Source of the DNA: Candidatus Thiodiazotropha taylori | Lineage (GTDB): Bacteria; Pseudomonadota; Gammaproteobacteria; Chromatiales; Chromatiaceae | Length of the DNA stretch: 21,926 nt | Assembly: GCA_019100305.1 (NCBI GenBank) | Contig: JAHRHW010000019.1 | Span: 1-21,926 of the forward strand | Direction of reading: 5' to 3' | Part shown: positions 14,542 to 21,926 of the stretch, in pieces | How positions within the stretch are numbered: position 1 is the first letter of the stretch | Layout of the letters: every line of letters starts with the position of its first letter | Program-made: the position numbers and the translations under genes | Notes under the pieces: generated by a model | Seen by the model: the letters and a program-made list of their open reading frames with translations, nothing else | Told to the model about the DNA's origin: nothing | The model's database searches: none

Positions 14542-15372
14542 TCAGTTGTGGAACATGACTTCGATGTTCTGAATATCTTCGGCAACACCTTCGATTTCGA
14601 TGATATTGACTTCAGGTTCCATCCCAAGTTTCTTCATGGCCGGCACACCCGGCATCTCAAAGTCCGTATTCTGGTTCAGGTTGGCTTGCAGACGGGCGAC
14701 CAGCACAATATCCGAGTAATCCCCATCCCCTTCGCTTTCGTACTGAAGATTCAGAAAATTAGCCGGTACCGTGATCAGGCTTTCAGGAAAATCCCACATC
14801 TCAAGAATCCGTTGTCCGATCTGGGGGCTCAGTATATCGATCAGCCGATCGAGTTCTGCCGCATCCTGGACCAGTTCGTCCCGGGTCTCTGCCATCGCCA
14901 GCACAGGTAAGGCACCGATGTTATGGATCAGACCGGCCAGCATCGCCTGTTCCTTATCCAGGTGATCCAGATTGTAGGAGAGAACCCGGCTGATCGCGGC
15001 GATCTGTACACTCTCTTCCCAGATCTGGTGGAATTTTGCATCCAGCAGGTCATTGGTGGCCTGAAAGATCTGTTGCATGATCAGACTGATCACCAGGCTG
15101 CGCACCAGACGAACACCCAGGCGGGCAACCGCCATCTGCAGGTTATCGATCGGTACTCTTCCCCGATAGAGCGGGCTGTTGGCCACTTGCAACAGACGCG
15201 CAGAGAGCGCCGCATCCGATGCGATGATGTCGGCAATTTCGTTGGCGCTGCTCATCTCCTGCTCAACCGCATCCCGGACTTTCAGCGCCACTTCAGGGAG
15301 TGTTGGCAGGGTGAGTTTGTTACGTTCGATTGCTTCGTTGAGGTCGGTTAAGAACTGTTTTTCGTCGATCAT
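14542..15372 (-). CDS. HDOD domain signalling protein
   Basis: A 276-residue protein made almost entirely of an HDOD domain, an HD-fold regulatory domain that lacks the phosphohydrolase metal site. The N-terminal LPTLPEVALKVRDAV and the IIASDAALSARLLQVANSPLYRG segment are diagnostic, followed by LAGLIHNIGALPVLAMA in place of the HD motif. HDOD proteins act as scaffolds in signal transduction, often linked to cyclic-di-GMP or chemotaxis. No receiver, GGDEF or EAL domain is fused here. The last 80 residues lack an obvious motif. It lies 90 bases below the YgfZ gene and 24 bases above the ABC ATPase gene. Its target is unknown. Confidence 0.85.
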   Translation of the reverse strand: MIDEKQFLTDLNEAIERNKLTLPTLPEVALKVRDAVEQEMSSANEIADIIASDAALSARLLQVANSPLYRGRVPIDNLQMAVARLGVRLVRSLVISLIMQQIFQATNDLLDAKFHQIWEESVQIAAISRVLSYNLDHLDKEQAMLAGLIHNIGALPVLAMAETRDELVQDAAELDRLIDILSPQIGQRILEMWDFPESLITVPANFLNLQYESEGDGDYSDIVLVARLQANLNQNTDFEMPGVPAMKKLGMEPEVNIIEIEGVAEDIQNIEVMFHN

Positions 15373-15462
15373 ATTGCTGTCTTGTCCTGGACTGCAGGGT
15401 CTTTCACCGTTAGCGGTAGAATCTGCGATATCTTAATACGGATCGGGAGTGCTCCCCCCGGA

Positions 15463-16461
15463 TCACGACTCGGCGAAAGGGTAGGGCAGATTGACGATCT
15501 TCAGGGGTGATCCCTGCTCACCCAGCAATACCTGATCCTCTTCCGCGCTGGCGATTTCGATCACTGCCAGGAGATCGTAGCCATCACCATTGGCCTGGGC
15601 TTCGACGACCTTACCCGTACCCTGTCCTGAGGTGCTGAGCCGGGCAAACAGTTCATCGCCAGGCTGGGGTGAGGTAGTGGACTCCACATGGGCCAGATAC
15701 ATCCTGCGCTTCAGTTTGCCCAGGTATTGCATGCGGGCGACAACCTCCTGACCTGTGTAGCAGCCCTTGGTGAAGCTGACCCCATCGATCAACTGCATGT
15801 TGGTCATCTGCGGGACAAAAGCCTCTTTGGTCGCCTGGTAGATCGTGGGGATGCCTGCCTGGATCTCCTGCAGTGCCCAGAAATCGGCACTGGCGGACTG
15901 GGCCTGACCTTCAGCCGTCTGCCAGATCTCCTGCAGAGGCTGGATCGGTCCGACAATCTCATATCTGGGCTTCTTCCCCGGAAGCCGGATCAGAGTCAAT
16001 TGATCCTGTTGCTGAACATCGTTGGGTTGTTCAGGCATTTCATCGAAAAAGGGCTGCAACAGGGCCTCTGAGCACTCTCCGGTCAGGCCGATTCTGATCA
16101 GTTCGTCACTCACATCGATCAGTGTCACTTTGGATCTCAGGATGTACATTCCCAACCGCTGCACCACGCTGGGAACGTTCTCCGCCGGGGTTTGCAGGTA
16201 GTAGTCGTCTGCACGGCGAAAACAGCGGAAGTTGGCCAACATGCGTCCTTTGGCATTGCACCAGCCTGCCAGGTTGCTGTGAGACTCGGTAACTTCACGA
16301 ATATCGTTGGTCAGCTGGCCCTGCAGGTAGGCCTCCGCATCCTCACCGGAGACCCGGATCAGCCCGAGATGGGAGAGGTCGTTAAGAGCGCAGTTCAATT
16401 CTGCACTCTGCTGGTCATTCTCACTTCGTGATGCCAGAAATTTGGTCCATTCTTCGTTCAT
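15463..16461 (-). CDS. ygfZ: YgfZ-type folate-binding Fe-S cluster protein
   Basis: A 332-residue protein of the YgfZ/GcvT-like family. It carries the diagnostic KGCYTGQE motif at 232-239 with the conserved cysteine at 234. The N-terminal half resembles the aminomethyltransferase fold (LGLIRVSGEDAEAYLQGQLTND). The E. coli family member binds tetrahydrofolate and helps repair or assembly of certain iron-sulfur proteins such as the tRNA methylthiotransferase MiaB. The ATG at 16461 has a GGAG eleven bases upstream. It is divergent from the RNase II-family gene, and the shared 5' region holds a palindrome. It may head the minus-strand series that continues into the HDOD gene. Confidence 0.9.
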   Translation of the reverse strand: MNEEWTKFLASRSENDQQSAELNCALNDLSHLGLIRVSGEDAEAYLQGQLTNDIREVTESHSNLAGWCNAKGRMLANFRCFRRADDYYLQTPAENVPSVVQRLGMYILRSKVTLIDVSDELIRIGLTGECSEALLQPFFDEMPEQPNDVQQQDQLTLIRLPGKKPRYEIVGPIQPLQEIWQTAEGQAQSASADFWALQEIQAGIPTIYQATKEAFVPQMTNMQLIDGVSFTKGCYTGQEVVARMQYLGKLKRRMYLAHVESTTSPQPGDELFARLSTSGQGTGKVVEAQANGDGYDLLAVIEIASAEEDQVLLGEQGSPLKIVNLPYPFAES

Positions 16462-16500
16462 ATCAGGAACAGCTCCTGGGTTTGGGGATCAACTCTGCGT

Positions 16501-16506
16501 ATCATA
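16501..16506 (-). promoter_or_regulatory. Candidate -10 element for ygfZ
   Basis: On the minus strand the hexamer TATGAT, a five-of-six match to the sigma-70 -10 box, lies about 40 bases before the ygfZ ATG. No good -35 box is found at the right distance, so the call is weak. Confidence 0.25.
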
Positions 16507-16576
16507 CCCGATCCCACGGGGTACGAAATCCCCCTGGTGACGTGTTTTTTAGGTTTGAATGAGAGCCACAATGGGT

Positions 16577-16592
16577 TGCAGGCAGGCCTGCA
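16577..16592. repeat. Palindrome in the ygfZ/ribonuclease divergent region
   Basis: TGCAGGC (16577-16583) and GCCTGCA (16586-16592) form a perfect inverted repeat with a two-base spacer, the shape of a dimeric repressor site. It lies 60-115 bases upstream of the divergent starts and could affect either gene. No known regulator consensus was recognised. Confidence 0.3.
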
Positions 16593-16673
16593 CATCACGA
16601 TGGCTTTATTGGTGTTAACAGGCCCTAAACACTTGGCATGTCAATCAGCGAGTTGAACGATTCGGAAATAGTG

Positions 16674-18485
16674 ATGAGTAATTTGAAGGCAGGGGCTCTG
16701 GTGCTCTATAAGATCCGTCCAGCCAAGGTGACGGAAGTGGCGGATAAGATCACCATTGAGTTGGAAGGGGGAAAAAGCAAACGGGTTCGGGACAAGGATG
16801 TGGTTCTGCTGCATCCAGGCCCCCTCGACAATCTGAAGAGCCTGCAGCCGATGTCAGGCGAGGTTGAGGAGAACTGGGAGCTGCTGGAGGGGGCTGAGAC
16901 TGACATCAAAGAGCTCAGTGAACTGGTCTTCGGTGACTATACCCCGGCCATGGCATGGGCGACCTGGATGCTGGTATCCGATGGGATCTACTTTGAGGGG
17001 GAGCCGGAGGCGATCCGTCCCAGATCCCCGGAGGCGGTAGCAAGCGAAATTGAGTCGCGAGATAAAAAGGCCGCTGAAGAGGCGGCCTGGGACAGTTTCA
17101 TGGCCCGCGTCCGGCAGGGTGAGATCATTCAAGAGGATCGAAAAACACTCGGCGAGGTGGAAGCGCTGGCACTGCAGAAAAGGGATAAAAGCCGAATACT
17201 GCAGGCATTGAAGCTGCAGGAAAATCCGGTCAGTGCCCACCGGCTACTGGTGAAAACGGGCTATTGGACACAGAACGAAAACCCCTATCCCCGGCGAATG
17301 GGGATTGACGAATCCATTCCAGACCATCCGGTGGCAGACTTGATCGAGGAGGAGCGCCTGGATCTGACCCATCTGCAAGCCTTTGCGATCGACGATGAGG
17401 ACAATCAAGACCCGGACGATGCAATCAGTATCGAAGGGGATCGACTCTGGGTGCACGTGGCGGATGTGGCGGCACTGGTGAAACCGGATAGCGAGATGGA
17501 CCTGGATGCCAGAAGCCGGGGCGCCAATCTCTATCTGCCCGATCGGATCGTTCCCATGCTGCCACCGAGCGTAACCGAGCTGTTGGGTTTGGGCCTGCAG
17601 CAGCGCTCTCCATCACTCTCGATTGCCTTTCAGCTATCGGAACAGGGGGAAGTCAGTGAGGTGGAGATCCACCCCACGTGGCTGAGGGTGGAAAGAATCA
17701 GCTATGGCGAGGCGGAACGTCGCCTGGATGAGGCGCCTTTCAACACACTGCTGGAGAAGTGCCAACGCTACAGAGCCCGCCGCAAGGCGGCAGGATCGGC
17801 CTCCATTCAACTACCCGAAGTGAAGATCAAAGCGCACAACGATCAGGTGGAGATCATTCCGCTGGAGAAGCTTAAGAGCCGGGAAATGGTGACCGATTTG
17901 ATGCTGATGGCCGGGGAGGGCATCGCAAACTACTGTTTGCAGCGCGATATACCGATACCTTTTGCCACCCAGGCTCCACCGGATGATGCACAGCAGCCAG
18001 AGGATCTTGCTGCAATGTATGCTTACCGGCGTCAGTTCAAACCGACTCAGGTAAAAACCGAAGCCGAACCTCACTCAGGATTGGGACTGCCGGCCTACAG
18101 CCGGGCGACCAGTCCATTACGCCGCTACTCGGATCTGTTGACTCATCAGCAGCTGAGAGCCCATTTGAAAGGTGAGGATTTACTCGATCTGGCGGCGATT
18201 TCTCAACGCATCGCAGAGTCGGAAATGGGCAGTATGGCGAACAGAAAGACCGAACGGGTGTCGAATAACCATTGGCGGCTGATCTATTTGAGAGACCGTC
18301 CGGAGTGGCAGGGTGAAGGTGTCATTGTTGCGCAGGAGGGTGAGCGGGCCACCGTCTTGATCCCATCCATCGCCTATGAAGCCAAGCTGCGGATCCGAGG
18401 TGATTTTTCGCTCAATGACAGTGTCAAACTGAAACCCAGGGAGATCGATATTCCCGATCTCAGCTGCTATTTCAGAATTGTCTGA
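16674..18485 (+). CDS. RNase II-family (RNB domain) 3'-5' exoribonuclease
   Basis: A single-strand RNA 3'-5' exonuclease of 603 residues (615 if started at the ATG at 16638). I prefer the ATG at 16674, because a GGA lies seven bases upstream and the conserved-looking LKAGALVLYKIRPAKV follows it. The RNB catalytic aspartates are seen in AIDDEDNQDPDDAI (Asp252, 258, 260 and 261 in the longer numbering), with the same spacing as the E. coli RNase II cluster 201/207/209/210. The later RATSPLRRYSDLLTHQQLRA carries the conserved arginine. The N-terminus looks like a small SH3-like barrel followed by a winged-helix stretch (about 183-221), not the two cold-shock domains of E. coli Rnb or Rnr. That resembles the Deinococcus/cyanobacterial type. 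The C-terminal S1-like part is short. Confidence 0.87.
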   Translation: MSNLKAGALVLYKIRPAKVTEVADKITIELEGGKSKRVRDKDVVLLHPGPLDNLKSLQPMSGEVEENWELLEGAETDIKELSELVFGDYTPAMAWATWMLVSDGIYFEGEPEAIRPRSPEAVASEIESRDKKAAEEAAWDSFMARVRQGEIIQEDRKTLGEVEALALQKRDKSRILQALKLQENPVSAHRLLVKTGYWTQNENPYPRRMGIDESIPDHPVADLIEEERLDLTHLQAFAIDDEDNQDPDDAISIEGDRLWVHVADVAALVKPDSEMDLDARSRGANLYLPDRIVPMLPPSVTELLGLGLQQRSPSLSIAFQLSEQGEVSEVEIHPTWLRVERISYGEAERRLDEAPFNTLLEKCQRYRARRKAAGSASIQLPEVKIKAHNDQVEIIPLEKLKSREMVTDLMLMAGEGIANYCLQRDIPIPFATQAPPDDAQQPEDLAAMYAYRRQFKPTQVKTEAEPHSGLGLPAYSRATSPLRRYSDLLTHQQLRAHLKGEDLLDLAAISQRIAESEMGSMANRKTERVSNNHWRLIYLRDRPEWQGEGVIVAQEGERATVLIPSIAYEAKLRIRGDFSLNDSVKLKPREIDIPDLSCYFRIV

Positions 18486-18569
18486 AAACGGGTCGGTATC
18501 TGTCGGGTTTCTGAATGCCGCTGTCGTGTTCTGAGTTGTTTCGATTCAACAACCTGAGGTGTTTCAACG

Positions 18570-19103
18570 ATGAGATGGATCGTAATTGCCCTCTGCCTTA
18601 GCGGCTGTAGCGCCAACTTTCAAGCCAGCTTCAATCCTGCTAGCCCCTACTACCAGATACCGGTCGGTTCCAAGGTCGTACTGAAACAGCCACTGGAGGT
18701 CTCTGCGTATCGTACCCGCCTGTTTCTGCAACTGGGCGAGACGATGCAGCTCGAAGATTTCGATCGATACAAGGCGAATTGCAATTTTGAACTCAACTCG
18801 CTGGCGGATGGGGTACAGACCATTCAACCTCAAACATTCACCATCAAACGGGTGGAGGGATTGATGGTGGAAGTGGTCGATAGAACACCAGAGTACAGGT
18901 TTATTCCGGCTGGCCTGGATGATCAGGGTACACCGATGGTTACTCAGGGCTACCATTTCTGGCTCGATTCCAGCCAGCAGCCCGAGGTTCTTCGTCTCTC
19001 CTGCAGGGGGGCTTTTGACGATATGTGGGCGACTCAACCACCCTCGATTGAAGAGATTCAACAGAGTATGGGAGACCTGGCAGAGTTGCAGTTGGCGCTA
19101 TAG
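18570..19103 (+). CDS. Putative lipoprotein of unknown function
   Basis: A 177-residue protein that I do not recognise. The N-terminus has a short lipoprotein signal with lipobox LSGC (residues 10-13), so Cys13 would be lipidated and the protein anchored in the inner or outer membrane. The start is fixed by an in-frame TGA 15 bases upstream and supported by a GAGGT site. The body looks soluble and rich in beta strands. It has two further cysteines (in KANCNFEL and LRLSCRG) that could form a disulfide. It follows the ribonuclease gene by 84 bases on the same strand and could share its transcript, although a 6-base-pair hairpin (18535-18553) lies between them. Confidence 0.7.
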   Translation: MRWIVIALCLSGCSANFQASFNPASPYYQIPVGSKVVLKQPLEVSAYRTRLFLQLGETMQLEDFDRYKANCNFELNSLADGVQTIQPQTFTIKRVEGLMVEVVDRTPEYRFIPAGLDDQGTPMVTQGYHFWLDSSQQPEVLRLSCRGAFDDMWATQPPSIEEIQQSMGDLAELQLAL

Positions 19104-19568
19104 CCTCTATTGGTTATGGCTGGTGAAACAAACAAGCTGATACAGCACCAAAACAGTTTTCTGTTTGCAGGCACGTCAAAGGGTTTTAATTCCCTTTCAT
19201 TACCCTTGCATCAATGTGGTTGAGCTCAATCAACTCTCTGATAGCGTATCCATCAGTAACTGCCGTATATCATTGATTTTTTATTTAAACAATGAGTTTC
19301 CCGGGATCATAGGTAAATTGCACAAAGCATGCTGGTAGAGTGTGCTATAAAAACTAGATAACGGTAAGCAAATACAACGGCTTGAGATAATCATTCAGTG
19401 CCAAGGGGTTTTAGAAATTAGGTTTGAACACTGCTCATGGCGACTTGTGCCTTAGGTCTTGTTTGAACGACCAGGGATCGTTCCTGAATGTTATGCATCA
19501 ATAAATCACCCTGTGCGCAAGGCGGCACAACAGTTGTCGTATAAAAGTGCGTCATGATCAGAAGGACC
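19104..19568. other. Intergenic region before the GGDEF-EAL gene
   Basis: No convincing gene is seen; a 35-codon frame from 19115 has no supporting feature. Hairpins AAACAG/CTGTTT (19151-19166) and AAAGGG/CCCTTT (19178-19197) follow the lipoprotein gene and may end its transcript. Nearer the downstream gene are GAACGA/TCGTTC (19465-19483) and ACAAC/GTTGT (19527-19537). A TATAAA at 19540-19545 could be a -10 box, but it has no clear -35 partner. The length and the repeats suggest regulated expression of the downstream gene. Confidence 0.4.
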
Positions 19569-21926
19569 ATGTCCAAAACGAATAAAAGCGAACAATCAGA
19601 GCGTGTCGAAACTTTAATTGCTGAAGAGCAAACCAGGATTCTGTTTCAGCAGGCGCCGATCTCCAATGCAACGGTCTTTGCGGTCGCCACTCTTTTCTAC
19701 TTCATTTTGATTCCTCATATCGAGACGGGGATTGTGGAAATCTGGGTGGTTGCGCTGTTTGCAGCGGCCAGCTTTCGCTTGGCTCTCTGGTGGTTGAGAA
19801 AACGCGATACGCAGAAGATGACCACGATCCAGTGGCGGCGTGCCTACCTTTTTGGGTGTCTTCTGGTCGGGGTGGCATGGAGTTTGATTGTTCCCCATAT
19901 CTATCTGACTGAGAACCTCACCATCGCAATCGGTTTGTGCATGTTGTTGTTCGGTATCGTTGCGTCTGCGGTTGTTATACTCTCCTGTTATCTGCCGGCA
20001 TTCGTGGCCTATGTCTATCCTCAACTGCTTACCCTGATCGCCACTTTGCTCTTTTACGGTGATTTCACTCACAACATTCTGGCCTTTGCCACCTTTACCT
20101 ACTTGGTGATGACCACGCTGTTTACCCGCAATGTGCATCGTAATTTAGTCGAAAATATCGAACTTGAGGTACAGAACAGTCGACTCATAGATGAACTCAG
20201 CGAAGAGGTTAGAAATCGCGAAGCAACCATCAATTTGCGTACTTCTGAATTGCAAGAGAAAAACAGTGCGCTAAGCAAGGAGGTCAGTGAAAGGGAGTTG
20301 GCAGAATCAGCATTGCGTAAAAGTGAGGAGCGATTCGAGCTGGCCATGCGCGGCGCCAACGATGGGGTTTACGATTGGAACCTGAGGACCAACGAGATCT
20401 ACTACTCACCCCGCTGGAAAAAAATGCTGGGTTATGAAGACGATGAGTTGCCGAACGATTTTTCAACCTGGGAGAGCCTGGTTGAAGAGAAGGATCGGGA
20501 AAAATCCTGGGCCATGCTCACTGACTATATGCAAGGCAAGCGGGATAACTTTAATAACGAATTCAAGATGCGGCACAAGGATGGTCATTGGGTGGATATT
20601 CTCTCTCGAGCTTTTCTGGTGCGTGATGCGGAGGGTAACGCCATTCGCACGGTCGGAACCCATGTGGATATCTCCGAAAAGAAGAGGCAGGAAGCACACA
20701 TCCTCAAACAAGCCCATTATGACGGGCTGACCGGCCTGCCCAACCGGTTTCTGGCGATGGACCGACTGACTCAGCTGCTTAAAGAGACCGACCGGGATCA
20801 TCAGATGATCGCAGTTCTGTTTCTCGATCTCGATGGATTCAAACGGGTCAACGATACCCTGGGACACGAAACCGGCGACCGCTTGCTCGTGCAAGCAGCG
20901 GAGCGTCTCAAGTCAGCGGTGCGTGATGCGGACAGTGTCTGCCGTCTCGGTGGAGATGAATTTGTCGTCATGCTACGCAATTTATCGGAACTGACCGATG
21001 CCAAAGCGGTGGCTGGTAATCTGATCGCGCAGTTTCGCAGTCCATTCAGCCTGAAAGAACGGGAGCTGGTGGTAACCACCAGTATCGGCATTTCCATCTA
21101 TCCCAGTGATGGTGTTACCCCTACAGAGCTGTTACGTAACGCAGATACCGCCATGTATCACTCCAAGGAGCAGGGGCGCAATACTTTCAATTTTTTCACC
21201 AGCGAGATGAACTTGAACATCTCCCGAAGTCTGGAAGTGGAAGAGCAGCTTCAGGGCGCCCATAAGCGGCAGGAGTTCTCGGTGCTTTATCAGCCGGTGA
21301 TCGATATGCAGAGCAATCGGGTGGTTGCCGCTGAAGCTCTGTTACGCTGGAACAATCCTGCGCTTGGCATGGTTTCGCCGAACGAGTTTATTCCGATCGC
21401 TGAACAGACCGGAGTGATACTCGATATCGGTCGGTATGTCCTGCAGCAGGCGGTGATCAATGCTCTGCAGTGGCAGGAGATGATCGACCATGATTTCAGA
21501 ATATCCATCAATCTATCCCCCAGGCAGTTCCGGGATACAAAGCTTGTGGAGTTTATATCAGATCTACTGCAGCACAGCGGACTTAAGCCTGAGGCGCTGA
21601 TTCTGGAGATTACCGAAGGTGTCCTGATGAGCGGACAGCGGGAGATTGCTACATCCCTCGATCGACTGCATAGCAAACGCATTGGGCTGGCGATGGATGA
21701 TTTTGGTACTGGCTACTCATCGTTGAGTCATTTGCGTAATTATCCCTTTGATGTGCTGAAAATTGATCGCAGCTTTATCAATGATCTGATGGTCGATGCG
21801 GCCGACTGGGAACTGGTCAATGCTTCGGTGTTGATGGCCCACGGAATGGGTTTGGAGGTGATCGCCGAAGGTGTGGAGACAGAGGATCAGTTGATGCAAC
21901 TGCAGAATATGAAGTGTGATCTTGCC
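19569..21926 (+). CDS. Membrane PAS-GGDEF-EAL cyclic-di-GMP enzyme, 3' end missing
   Basis: The ATG at 19569 (AAGG four bases before) opens a frame that runs off the window after 786 codons. Six predicted membrane segments (about residues 33-186) are followed by a coiled-coil linker (about 195-250) and a PAS domain (about 255-372, FELAMRGANDGVYDW). A diguanylate cyclase domain follows, with an intact GGDEF (461-465) and an RxxD inhibitory site (452-455) exactly five residues upstream. The EAL phosphodiesterase domain has EALLRW (589-594), INLSPRQF, EITEG, DDFGTGYSS (710-718), LKID and IAEGVE. Both catalytic sites look complete in what is visible, so the protein may both make and break cyclic-di-GMP, with output set by the membrane and PAS sensors. 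The end of the EAL domain is cut off. Confidence 0.92.
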   Translation, partial: MSKTNKSEQSERVETLIAEEQTRILFQQAPISNATVFAVATLFYFILIPHIETGIVEIWVVALFAAASFRLALWWLRKRDTQKMTTIQWRRAYLFGCLLVGVAWSLIVPHIYLTENLTIAIGLCMLLFGIVASAVVILSCYLPAFVAYVYPQLLTLIATLLFYGDFTHNILAFATFTYLVMTTLFTRNVHRNLVENIELEVQNSRLIDELSEEVRNREATINLRTSELQEKNSALSKEVSERELAESALRKSEERFELAMRGANDGVYDWNLRTNEIYYSPRWKKMLGYEDDELPNDFSTWESLVEEKDREKSWAMLTDYMQGKRDNFNNEFKMRHKDGHWVDILSRAFLVRDAEGNAIRTVGTHVDISEKKRQEAHILKQAHYDGLTGLPNRFLAMDRLTQLLKETDRDHQMIAVLFLDLDGFKRVNDTLGHETGDRLLVQAAERLKSAVRDADSVCRLGGDEFVVMLRNLSELTDAKAVAGNLIAQFRSPFSLKERELVVTTSIGISIYPSDGVTPTELLRNADTAMYHSKEQGRNTFNFFTSEMNLNISRSLEVEEQLQGAHKRQEFSVLYQPVIDMQSNRVVAAEALLRWNNPALGMVSPNEFIPIAEQTGVILDIGRYVLQQAVINALQWQEMIDHDFRISINLSPRQFRDTKLVEFISDLLQHSGLKPEALILEITEGVLMSGQREIATSLDRLHSKRIGLAMDDFGTGYSSLSHLRNYPFDVLKIDRSFINDLMVDAADWELVNASVLMAHGMGLEVIAEGVETEDQLMQLQNMKCDLA

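Noticed and set aside
18564..19061. Minus-strand 165-codon open frame opposite the lipoprotein
   Set aside because: The plus-strand frame has a lipobox, ribosome site and bounded start, while the minus-strand frame has no such support.

Overview
The window looks like a stretch of gammaproteobacterial chromosome of moderate G+C. The basis is gene content and style: a YgfZ-type protein, an HDOD protein, a DUF4124 protein, and a membrane PAS-GGDEF-EAL protein. A free-living or symbiotic sulfur oxidiser of the Sedimenticola/Thiodiazotropha kind would fit, but that placement is a guess from general resemblance. I see no tRNA, rRNA, CRISPR array, transposase or phage gene. Both ends cut through genes.

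Left part (1-3960). The 3' part of a phytase-like esterase/choice-of-anchor protein ends in a perfect hairpin. A gene-poor, relatively AT-rich stretch of about 960 bases follows. Next come an AraC-type regulator with a GyrI-like effector domain and an exported DUF4124-glutaredoxin fusion. Both of these genes are followed by clear hairpins.

Centre left (3971-8979, minus strand). A four-gene group is transcribed asparagine synthase-like amidotransferase, acyl carrier protein, AMP-dependent acyl ligase, then a NAD synthase-like PP-loop enzyme with an extra internal segment. Two ATP-dependent amide-forming enzymes, an acyl activator and a carrier protein together look like a small biosynthetic pathway. 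This is the most intriguing part of the window.

Centre right (9206-16461, minus strand). A tightly packed series runs YgfZ, HDOD protein, ABC-2 ATPase and permease, guanine deaminase-like enzyme, 2Fe-2S subunit, and Tat-exported molybdenum hydroxylase large subunit. Gaps are short or overlapping except one of about 250-340 bases before the permease. The deaminase and hydroxylase suggest purine (guanine to xanthine to urate) or other N-heterocycle oxidation.

Right part (16674-21926, plus strand). A divergent RNase II-family exoribonuclease precedes a small unrecognised lipoprotein. After a 465-base noncoding gap comes a membrane PAS-GGDEF-EAL cyclic-di-GMP enzyme, which runs off the window just after its last visible EAL motif.
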